Assembly: GCA_009801015.1 (NCBI GenBank)
Contig: VHZZ01002457.1
Span: 47,020-108,796, forward strand
Length of the DNA stretch: 61,777 nucleotides
Direction: 5' to 3'
Source of the DNA: Silene noctiflora
Taxonomy: Eukaryota > Streptophyta > Magnoliopsida > Caryophyllales > Caryophyllaceae
Part shown: positions 1 to 8,608 of the stretch, piece by piece
Numbering within the stretch: position 1 is the first letter of the stretch
Layout of the letters: every line of letters begins with the position of its first letter
Program-made: the position numbers and the translations under genes
Notes under the pieces: model-generated
Database searches by the model: none
Seen by the model: only the letters and a program-made list of their open reading frames with translations
Told to the model about the DNA's origin: nothing

Positions 1-905
1 CTTTATGTTATCAAAATGTGGTTTTTCTCCATGCAATAATTCATATGGTGTTTTTCCGTCTAAGATGGGCGTAGGGCTTCTATTTATTAAGTATGCCGCT
101 GTTAACACACACTCGTCCCAAAAGGTAATGGGTAGATTGGCTTGGAAGCGTAATGCTCTAGCTTTTTCAAGGATGTGTCGGTGTTTTCTCTCGACCCTTC
201 CATTTTGTTGCGGAGTGTCGGTGTTACTAGTCCTGAAAATAATTCCTTCTTCTTCATAATAATATCTCATTTGACCCGATAAGAATTCCGTTCCATTATC
301 ACTTTGGATAACTTTTACACAAGTATTGTATTGATTTTTAATCATTTGGCAAAACACTCGTAGTATCTCACCAGCCTATCCTTTGTGTTTCATCAAGTAT
401 ACCCAAACATGCCTACTATGGTAATCAACAATCGTTAAAAAATAATGAGAACGCGATAGACTAGCCGTGCTATAGCCTCCCCAAATATCACAATGTATCA
501 AACCGAATAAAAAATCACAACGTTTATTATTAAGCGAAAACGGAGTTCGGGTTTGTTTAGTCCTACAACATGCATCACAAACCTCACTGGAGTCCCAAAA
601 CAATTTATTGTCAACCAAATTTGAAAAATGAGGTAAAACGTTACTCGAAGGATGGCCAAGCCTTGCATGCCATAACTTTGTCTCCTTCGAAATATCAACC
701 TGCCTCACTACAAATTGTTGCTCCTTCTTGAAATAATAAACCCCGTCACGCGCATCACCCCGTCCAATCTCCGTCTTCATAGACCGGTCCAGCATAACAC
801 AAAAGTCAGAATGAAACGTTATTACGCAATCATTTTCCCGAATTAATTGCTCAACCGAAATTAAATCGCATTGAAAAGTGGGGACATAAAGAACATCTTT
901 TAGGA
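1..905 (-). pseudogene. copia pol fragment: GAG-pre-integrase and integrase core, with stop codon
   Basis: The reading frame starts at VLKDVLYVP near 905 and continues through the GAG-pre-integrase zinc-binding region (KLWHARLGHPS, then CDACCRTKQTR) into the integrase catalytic core. The first core Asp is in HCDIWGGY. A TAG stop interrupts the frame at 376-378. Beyond it the same frame continues with the second Asp (QSDNGTEF) and the catalytic Glu context (PQQNGRVERKHR), open to base 1. The aspartic protease motif expected before VLKDVLYVP is absent. The stop and missing protease make this a pseudogene unless the assembly is wrong. Confidence 0.85.
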
Positions 906-1972
906 CNCGACTTTGTTTCCTTTGCAACGCTTGAGGTGCTGGCTGCATTGGCCTGGTGTGTTCCCTGTTGTCCGCGTCCACCAGTCCTTCCTCCTCCTCT
1001 GCAAAAACTCCCTTTGTTGCTGCTCGCGCCTCTACGTCCTCTGCCTCTTCCACGCGCCTTCACGGCTTCATAGCCATGCTTGTCATAACATNAATCTTCC
1101 GTGTGATAAAATTTCCCACAATATGTGCACTGTGGTACATCTTCTTCAACAANATCTTCTTCAACAACAGCGCTCTGGTTTCCCATGGTAGCTCTTCCTC
1201 TTCCTGCTCCATGCATCTTAACGGACATGGCTGCCTCATTTCTTTCTTCCTTTTCCTTCGTCATGCTCATATGTCTTTCCTCTCTTAAAACGAGTGAATA
1301 AGCCATCGCAAGAGAAGTGATGGTGTCTTCCATCAAGAGGTTTGAACGAAGGTTTGCATATAGCTTTGAATCAAGTCCCGTCAAGAATTGATGGACCTTC
1401 TCTTCCTCTCGCTCCTTTGTAAATTCTACGGCTGCTCCACATGTGCACGGTGGAACTCGAGAATAGTTGGCAAGTTTGTCCCATATTATCTTGAGACGAG
1501 TATAATATTCTACCACCGAGTCCCTTCCTTGCTTGCACTCATTCAATTCTCCCTTCAATTGATGGACTCGCGGCGCGTTTCCAGCCGCATAACGTTCACG
1601 CAGTTCGTCCCAAATTTCTTTCACACTGCCAGAAAACGTGATGCTTGCGTGTAACTTGTCCTCAATGGAACTTCGTAACCATCCCCTTATCATGGCATTA
1701 CATTGCCTCCATGCCACCAATTCGAGATTGTCTTCTCCTTCATCTCCTGCTGGTTTTTCGACCTTCCCTTCGATGAATCCTAATTTGTTCTTTGCGTCTA
1801 ATCCATTCTTGACAGCAGCAGCCCACAAATAAAAATTATCGCCATTGAATTTTGATGTTGTGAGCGACATATTAGGACTATCATAAGGGTGGAGATAAAG
1901 CGGTGACGACATGGGTATAACTCGTTTCTCATGTTCTACGATTCTTTTTCCTGAATCCTCTCCCTTCGTCAT
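851..1972 (-). pseudogene. copia gag-like polyprotein (UBN2 type) with zinc knuckle
   Basis: This is the nucleocapsid/gag part of the copia element, 373 codons from ATG at 1972. The N-terminal third has the copia gag motif FNGDNFYLWAAAV, followed by the helical capsid-like region. Near residue 280 is a CCHC zinc knuckle (C-X2-C-X4-H-X4-C, with one ambiguous residue), then an Arg/Gly-rich stretch. After KETKS the frame runs directly into integrase-region DNA in the wrong frame, so the last residues are spurious. Two codons contain N. Known for the family: gag packages element RNA. Here it is probably nonfunctional. Confidence 0.8.
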
Positions 1973-2037
1973 TAGGCTTTGTGCGTTTTTTTTTTTTTTT
2001 TTTTTAGATCTAAGAAATAAACCTGCTCACGATACCA

Positions 2038-2270
2038 TGATAAAAACAGAAACTTAGAAGCAGAAGTATTGATGAGGAAAATGGATTATCATATTCATCG
2101 TAAAGGTTGGTACATATATACAACTCCACTCCAAGATATTAGGCAACTAATCTCCTAGAAATATATGCAATCAAATCTATTCCTAATATACAGCTAAAGG
2201 AATAACAAACAACTAAAGGAATAACAAACATATAACAAACATTGACTAGAAAATATACAATATCTTTTCA
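2038..2270 (-). repeat. Probable 5' LTR of the copia element
   Basis: On the plus strand this segment begins TGATAAAAACAG directly after the primer-binding site complement GATACCA. Its outer end is a CA, at 2270 or alternatively 2296. The copia LTR convention TG...CA is therefore met on both sides. The outer limit is an inference, because no second LTR or target duplication is available in the window. Confidence 0.5.
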
Positions 2271-2296
2271 GTTAGCTATCCTTTTTCACTCAGTCA

Positions 2297-3385
2297 AAAA
2301 AAAAAAAAAAAATTTGCGCTATGTGTCTAACAATGCAATAGTCTACAAAAATAAATGATTGGTGCATTATTTAACTCAAGTTGCAATGTGATGTTATTAT
2401 GTTAATGAAGTCATGAAGACTTGAATTATGTTAAATACATCATACATGTTGATGATTACCTAATATAAATGCTACTAGTAGAACTGTACAACTTGATTAA
2501 CTTAAGACTTTCATAAGAAAATATAGATTGATTAACTTGTTAATTGCGTTAATTATTTCTCACAAATTAAAACACGCAGAAAAGAGAAAACTATGATTGA
2601 ATTTCCTGCATTCATATGAATAGAGATAGAGATAGAGACGTCAGACGAGTTGACCAAGAATTTCTGTTAAATAGAATTATACGAACTACTTCGTAGAAAA
2701 GTAGAAATGGTAACCCCGCCCATAGCTTGTCTCTTTTAAGACGATACTATTCGTTTTAACTCTTACGTTTAAGACGGATCAAATACTTCGTTTTTGTGTA
2801 TATAAAAGTGCGTAGGAAAAAATAATATATTTATTTTTATATATATAAATGGTATAATACTTGACCTGGTATAATAATTAAATTGATCCGTCATATGTTT
2901 AAGACAAATAATATTATTTTAAATGAAAATTTGCGCCAGTCCATTATATGCTTAAGACAAATAATACCGTTTTAAATGAAAATGTGTGCCGTTGAAAAAT
3001 GAATTTTTAGGCTGACTTTCCCCATTTGCAGAATTGCTAGGGCAACCTTTGCACAAGGCCAATAACAAGACAAGGGGCCTCATATACCACTTGTTTGTGA
3101 TTTTTAAGGTAATCTAGGAAATTTACTTTGTGAAATAACTAAGACCGTGGAATCGTGGATATTTATGTTTTGACTTGAGTAACAGTTTAATTACAACTCT
3201 CAAAACACGGGTTTTTAATAAGTTATTAAAAATCTATATTTTCCGATATTTCTTTTAAAAAAAAGAAATATAGTAAGGAGCTACCTGTTGATCTATAAAT
3301 TATAATTCGCTATCCGTTGATCTATAAATTATAAATTAAGGAGCTACCCTATCCATTGCTAATTGGTTTTGAGATGAAACCTCCA
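2297..3385. other. AT-rich intergenic DNA with one copy of a local duplication
   Basis: No gene was seen. The stretch 2325-2680 closely resembles 7505-7980 on the other side of the F-box gene; both carry a GCTACTAGTAG landmark and the segment from TTAATTATTTCTCACAAA to GAATAGAGATAGAGA. The part 2700-3010 contains repeated TTAAGACGGAT-like and TTTAAGACAAATAAT motifs typical of MITE ends, but I could not close an element. A small tandem duplication of 'CTATCCGTTGATCTATAAATTATAA' type lies at about 3277-3345. Confidence 0.5.
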
Positions 3386-4254
3386 AGATCTCCAAGAAAT
3401 TCACATTTGTTAACGTTGAATCATTGCTTGCCTAGTACGAATCATTGCTTGCCTAGTATGAATTGAATTGTATTTTTTTTCGTATCAATGGCTTTGAATC
3501 TAGTTGTCCTTAATGGACATGGACAATGAAACTCAATGTCCTAATGGACATGGACAATGAAACTCAATGTCCCTAATGAACAGAGACATTGATACCTAAC
3601 ATCGGGTTTGGGCTAGAACAATGAATGTACACGTCCCATTACTATGGGACGTTGATTGTGGGTGTCTCTTATGGGCATGGACATTGAATTTGGGTGTCAG
3701 TGTGGGATAGGGACAATGAGTGGACTGAGACGTTGAGTTTCATTGTCCATGTCCATTAGGAACATTAAGTTTCATTGTCCATGTTCATTAGGGACAACTA
3801 GATTCAAAGTCCATTGATACGGAAAAAAATATAATTCAATTCATACCAGGCAAACAATGATTCATACTAGGGACATTGAGTATCATTGTCCATGTCCGTA
3901 AGAGACACTCCCAATCAATGTCTCTAATGGACAAAGACATTGAGTTTCATTGTCCATGTCCATTAGGAACAACTAGATTCAAAGTACATTGATACGAAAA
4001 AAAAAAAAAAAAAATCAATTCATACTAGGCAAACGATGATTCGTACTGGGGACATTGAGTTTCATTGTCCATGTCTATTAGAGACACCCACAATCAATGT
4101 CCCTAATGGACAGAGACATTGAGTTTCATTGTCCATGTCCATTAGGGACAACTAGATTCAAAGTCCACTAATACAAAAAAAAAAATACAATTCAATTCAT
4201 ACTAGGCAAACAATGATTTAACGTTAACAAATGTGAATTTCTTGGAGAGATCTT
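3386..4254. mobile_element. Foldback-like element with long inverted arms and internal tandem units
   Basis: The ends are inverted copies: AGATCTCCAAGAAATTCACA on the left and its near-exact complement ending GGAGAGATCT on the right. Both continue inward through AACGTT, a CAATCATTGCTTGCCTAGTA-type block, an A/T run and a 'CATTGTCCATGTCCATTAG' block. In the right arm that block recurs in direct orientation at about 3735, 3942 and 4121, giving units of roughly 180-207 bp. Long terminal arms built of tandem subrepeats are characteristic of foldback elements. No transposase reading frame is present, and I did not find a convincing target duplication. Confidence 0.6.
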
Positions 4255-4597
4255 AATGTCCGATTCATACTAGGCAATGTCCGATTCAAACTAAAAAAAA
4301 TTACTTGAGTAGTTAATTAATTAATTTACTGATGATTCATTGCTATCCGTTGATTTAGATAATTCGTTGTTTGACATTGAATCCGATTAACAAAATCTTG
4401 ATTTTTTTTAATTAAATTTGTTGTTTGGGAGGATTTGGGGGGGAGAGAGAGAGAGAGTAGTGATGGTCTTTTAAAAAAAAAAAAAACGTCGACGACATTT
4501 CGCAACCCGATAGTAATAAAGCGATGGACTGATGAACTATTTATTTTCCATGTCTTTTTCAATCTTTTCCTCTTCCAACTAAATTGAATAATATATA

Positions 4598-4792
4598 CTC
4601 CCTCCAATTCAACATTTTATTCTTTATTTCCTTAAACGGCATATTCAGGTTTTCTTTTCTATTACCTTTTTTGGATTGATCGTGTGGTCTAAATTCAATA
4701 GCATGTAGAGTATTGTGTTTTGTGTGGTCCAAATGTAATTTTTTTTTCTTGTGCAAAAAGAAAAGGGGAAGAAAATGGTGAATTTGAGGGAG
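4598..4792. mobile_element. Stowaway-like MITE (CTCCCTCC ends, TA target)
   Basis: The sequence begins CTCCCTCCAATTCA and ends TGAATTTGAGGGAG, flanked on both sides by TA, as expected of Tc1/mariner-derived Stowaway MITEs. It carries an internal motif, GTGTGGTCCAAAT, shared with the elements near 4915, 28255, 33028, 44065 and 61624. About 195 bp, noncoding. Confidence 0.75.
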
Positions 4793-4914
4793 TATAACCT
4801 AACAAATGGATTAATCAAGTCAGGTTTGGGTCGAACATTTTGGGTATGTTATATCCGGTATTTTAGGACAGTTGGGTCGAATCGTTTTTTAGTCATTGGT
4901 TAGGAGAGATTCTA

Positions 4915-5129
4915 CTGCCTCCAAGTCTCTCATTTCTTCCATTTTGTCTTGTGCACAAGAATTAAGGAAATAAATTTGGACCACACAAAACACACAATTC
5001 AACATGCAATTGAATTTCGACCACATAAAACACACAACTCCACAACCAAAAAAAGAAAGAAGAATGAAAAGGTGACTTGAATGAAAAATAAAAGATGGAA
5101 GGAAATAGGAATGAGAGACTTGAAGGAAG
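4915..5129. mobile_element. Stowaway-like MITE, second family member
   Basis: The left end CTGCCTCCAAGTCTCTCATT is complementary to the right end AATGAGAGACTTGAAGGAAG, between TA dinucleotides. Internally it has the complement of the shared GTGTGGTCCAAATT motif, twice in degenerate form. It is only about 120 bp from the previous MITE, in opposite internal orientation. Confidence 0.7.
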
Positions 5130-5652
5130 TATTACTTAATTTGACTAAGATATTATGTTTTCGACAATTAAATAGATTAAGTTTAACAGTTGGTTGTTTA
5201 TTTTAATGTAGATAATACTAAAATATAATTTCCAATTACTTAATTCAAACTATTTTAGGTCTATTCAAGTTATTTATTATTCGGTCATTATCGGGCCGAG
5301 TGATTTCGTATCGCGACATTTCAAGCTAGGTCTGTTTCGCGTAAGACAAAATTCAAACCAAGTTGGGGTAATTGGGTCGAGTCAATTCGTATTTTGATCA
5401 AATTTTCAATTTTGTCATTCGGGTCAATTTCGATTCTCGAATCGGTCTTTTTGAATCAAAATAATAAAGTTGAGTCCACTATGCAAGGTTTACCTACTAA
5501 CATTAATTAAACTATTATGTTCTCAACAAAATGAAAGTGTACTAGCATTAAACTATTATGTATACACAAAATAAAAGTATGACCAATAATTGACAAACAC
5601 CCCTCAATATCTAGCTTGCCTAAAAACTGAAGCAATTATAGAGAGAACAAAA
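5130..5652 (+). promoter_or_regulatory. Upstream region of the F-box gene
   Basis: Noncoding DNA ahead of the F-box start codon. The part 5280-5450 has degenerate GGGTCGAGT/GGGTCAATTC repeats like those at 52.3 kb and 61 kb. A short tandem duplication built around ATTAAACTATTATGT occurs at about 5507-5580. I could not pick a reliable TATA box or transcription start. Confidence 0.35.
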
Positions 5653-6846
5653 ATGAAAAGTCAATTCAATGAAGAAAAAGATGTAATACAACAACAACAA
5701 CAACAACAAAGAGAACTCCCACATGATCTTATTACTCAAAACATATTAACAAGATTACCAATCAAACCTCTTGTTCAATTCAAATCTGTTTCCAAACAAT
5801 GGTATTCTACTCTTTCTTCTCCTCATTTTGCTTACTCCCACTTCAAATCTCCATACTTTTCACCTACACAATCTTTGCTTATAAGATCCAACAACAAATT
5901 TCATTTCTTGTCTGATGAAAATGGTGGTATAGATTTGGTAAACTTTGAGGTTGACTTTGATGTAGGAAATGAGATTCTTGTTTTGGTTGGAACCTATAAT
6001 GGGTTGGTTTGTTTAGGATCGATTTCGGGTTATTTGTTCATTTTATGGAATCCAATAACCCGGGAATTTCGAAAATATTTGGACCTTGAGATGTCCAACT
6101 TTTCAACTAGAGGGTGGATGGTCACTTGGGGTTTCGGGTATGTTTCTGCTGTTGATGATTATAAGATTGTTCGGATATGTAAAAAAGTCAAGGGTCAATC
6201 CTTTAAGGTAGATGTTTTTTCAATAAGGTCTAATAAATGGAGAAGAATCGACGATGATTCTATTAGTGATTTTTCCGATTTGAGAACTACTGAACACTTG
6301 TATCGACCAGGGGTGCTGGTTAATGAGACTTTGTATTGGATGGGTGGCGTACCACCCATCCTAGAGGAGTCAGATAGAAAAGTTCTTTCCTTTGATTTAT
6401 CCCTCGAGGTGTTCAACACGTTTGCACACCTCGAGGTGTGTACCCCTTCGACATGGGTCATGGCTGGGGAGTGTATGGACGAGTTCTTATGTGTGGCAAA
6501 AGGGTGTCTTTCGAAGTATGGTAGATTTGTTAGAAATGGTGAAGGGGTTATAACTATCTTAAGAAGTCCCGGAGAGACGGAACAAATTGTTCTGTCTAGG
6601 GACGTCGTAAGCTCCGCCTGCAAGAACGTGATCGGGTTCGAAGGAAGTGACAAAATTTTTACAAAATATTATGGTAGTCATGTACCGCAATTAGGGGTTA
6701 TCGACTTAAGTTCAAGGCCGTGGAAACCCACACCGTTAATGTCACTTGAAATAATGTCGGAGATTACTAGTTATTCTGCAAGTCTTATTTCATCTAATAT
6801 CGTTTCTAGAATGTATGAGGATGAGGATGAGGATGAGGATAAGTAA
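5653..6846 (+). CDS. F-box protein with F-box-associated interaction domain
   Basis: A single-exon gene of 397 residues starting at the ATG at 5653; the frame is open further upstream but only from a non-ATG codon. After a short polyglutamine run comes an F-box at about residues 21-61 (ELPHDLITQNILTRLPIKPL, then FKSVSKQWYSTL), the part that binds SKP1 in SCF ubiquitin ligases. Residues ~110-360 look like an F-box-associated type 1 domain (YNGLVCLGS, LWNPITREFRKY), which selects substrates. The C-terminus is an alternating Glu/Asp tail from a GAGGAT hexamer repeat. By family it is a substrate receptor in the CPR1-like F-box group; the target cannot be told. No frame breaks. Confidence 0.9.
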   Translation: MKSQFNEEKDVIQQQQQQQRELPHDLITQNILTRLPIKPLVQFKSVSKQWYSTLSSPHFAYSHFKSPYFSPTQSLLIRSNNKFHFLSDENGGIDLVNFEVDFDVGNEILVLVGTYNGLVCLGSISGYLFILWNPITREFRKYLDLEMSNFSTRGWMVTWGFGYVSAVDDYKIVRICKKVKGQSFKVDVFSIRSNKWRRIDDDSISDFSDLRTTEHLYRPGVLVNETLYWMGGVPPILEESDRKVLSFDLSLEVFNTFAHLEVCTPSTWVMAGECMDEFLCVAKGCLSKYGRFVRNGEGVITILRSPGETEQIVLSRDVVSSACKNVIGFEGSDKIFTKYYGSHVPQLGVIDLSSRPWKPTPLMSLEIMSEITSYSASLISSNIVSRMYEDEDEDEDK

Positions 6847-7157
6847 CCTTTGTACTCTGCTTTACCATGTGATGTTGTTGTCTATTTCTTCATTTAACTG
6901 TACAAGTAATGTTTTACATCAACGCCTTTGTTTTCAAATTATTATTTCGCAACTTTTAGTTGGAGTTTGGAATTTACATACAAGCGACATATACCAAATC
7001 ATTAAAAAAAAGTGTTGCCAATTATTTGGAATCACCTACCAACCACTCTACCAATGAAAGATTAACTGGTCGATTTACATAATCAATACACAAATTATTT
7101 AATAAGATGATTATACCGTCAGATGATCCATTTAAAAAAAATAAAAAAAAAAATTAT
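6847..7157. other. 3' flank of the F-box gene
   Basis: AT-rich DNA holding the likely 3' untranslated region; no clear polyadenylation signal could be singled out. It ends in an A-rich tract whose last nine bases are duplicated on the far side of the next MITE. Confidence 0.4.
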
Positions 7158-7495
7158 GGGATATTCTACGGTAGAGTGGTTATTAATTCGCCGAATTACT
7201 AATATTCTCAGTTATGATTATCCATTATCATTTCATGAATCATAACTGAGGTTTTAATAATAGTTTGTGTTTATTAAAGTGATTTGTGATGTTTTTCACA
7301 TAGGTGATACAAAATTAATAAGTCAAATTAAACATCAAAATACGGTTGTTTAATAGGGATAAAGTTAACGGAGATTTAAAGAATGTCCTGCTAGAGAAAT
7401 AACTAAGAAGTTTAGGGGTACAATGTAGAATATGAAAAATGTAAGAGTACAACATAAAAAACCGAAAAACTAGAGAGTACACGGTAGAATATCCC
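7158..7495. mobile_element. Mutator-type MITE with 9-bp target duplication
   Basis: The element starts GGGATATTCTACGGT and ends ACGGTAGAATATCCC. The nine bases before it (7149-7157) and after it (7496-7504) are both AAAAATTAT. A 9-bp duplication is the hallmark of Mutator-like transposition. Inside is a second inverted pair around CTCAGTTATGATT (about 7208-7252). The longest internal frames are shadows with no recognisable protein. Confidence 0.8.
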
Positions 7496-7504
7496 AAAAA
7501 TTAT

Positions 7505-8452
7505 TGTACAAAAAAATTGATTGGTGCATTGTTTAACTCAAGTTTTGTTAAATCGCACATGGGCCAAGGCTGCACCCGTCGAGTAGGAGAGAGTGTTCAC
7601 CTTACAAGTCTTAAGGAGGTTTCATACCAAAATCAATCGACAATGAATAGAATAGCCCCTTGAGTTATAAGCTAGATCACTCTTTTCTATTTGTTCGAGA
7701 TGCGGGAGACCTACATGTAATTCTTCGCAAGTTTTTAGGGGATGAGTTAATAAAGGTTTGAATTATTTTAAATACATGTGGATGATTATAAAGGCTACTA
7801 GTAGTACTGTACAACTTGATTAATTTAAAATTATCTTAAGAAAATATTGATTGATTAACTTATTAGTCGCATTAATTATTTCTCACAAAACACGCAAAAA
7901 AAAAAAGAGAAAAATATGACTAGAATTTCCCGCATTCATATGAATAGAGATAGAGACGAGTTGACAGGGAATTTGTCAACTATGAAATTATTAAAATCCA
8001 AGTTCCGGTCTCATTAAAAAACTTGGAACCGTTTGACCAAAGATTCCGGGTCATTAAAAAACTGCAGGATAATTGTAGACCTTGAGATTCGGATACATGT
8101 TGCATACATTCAGAGTTCAGACTCGAGACAGGTAGCATAAGAAACATTAATTGTACATGGCGTACATATAATGTTGTTTGGATCGAAATCCTACTTTGGA
8201 TCATCGAGTTGGATTGGATTTGATTCTGTGAAAATCACTCATCTTCAAGCTTCCATGAAACAATGGATAGCTATGTGCATCGGTTATACAAGGATAGTAG
8301 TCGACTTATACAAAAGGACCAACTGATGAATTAACTCGACAAAGCAAAATCACCGATGTGTGGATAAACCATTTACATGACGGGCTAAAACACCTACTCT
8401 ACTACTTTGTATATAAAACCCTAAAATATCTTTCCTGCTTTTTTTTTTCTGT
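7505..8452. other. Second copy of the local duplication plus intergenic DNA
   Basis: 7505-7550 and 7745-7980 match 2325-2680. The copy here is interrupted at about 7550-7745 by a segment (GCACATGGGCCAAGGCTGCA and onward) that is absent from the other copy and looks like dispersed LTR-type repeat DNA. The remainder, to 8452, is the 3' flank of the methyltransferase gene; I saw nothing else in it. Confidence 0.45.
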
Positions 8453-8458
8453 TTTATT
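8453..8458 (-). terminator. Candidate polyadenylation signal of the methyltransferase gene
   Basis: The minus strand reads AATAAA about 150 bases downstream of the stop codon at 8609, a usual distance for a plant near-upstream element. There is no transcript evidence. Confidence 0.4.
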
Positions 8459-8608
8459 GGGCAAAAAAGAGCAAAAGAAAAATAATAAATTATACACATT
8501 TGTATGAGGCCAAAAAGGGGTTACGAATTGAGCTACGGCTGAAGACTCCAAGGCGAACCAAGAGCAGGTTAGCGTTCCTTGAGAAATAATGTATTTGGTG
8601 TAGAGTAA

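Larger units (their letters stand above)
1..2270 (-). mobile_element. Ty1/copia LTR retrotransposon, partial and decayed
   Basis: The element reads on the minus strand: LTR, primer-binding site, gag and integrase, then it leaves the window at base 1, so reverse transcriptase, RNase H and the other LTR are not visible. The primer-binding site (minus strand TGGTATC, 2031-2037) resembles the initiator tRNA-Met complement used by plant copia elements. The LTR probably spans 2038 to about 2270 (or 2296), because both ends read TG in the correct orientation. The missing partner LTR prevents proof by target duplication. Three ambiguous bases (907, 1092, 1153), a missing protease region and an in-frame stop show it is defective or misassembled. 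Confidence 0.85.

Noticed and set aside
4326..4756. Two minus-strand frames around 4.3-4.8 kb
   Set aside because: They run through a MITE and low-complexity tracts, with no conserved motif.
6195..6653. 152-residue minus-strand frame
   Set aside because: Shadow of the F-box gene in the opposite strand, with no motif of its own.
2325..7980. The two matching segments as LTRs of one retrotransposon
   Set aside because: No primer-binding site or polypurine tract adjoins them, no retroelement proteins lie between, and a host-type F-box gene does.
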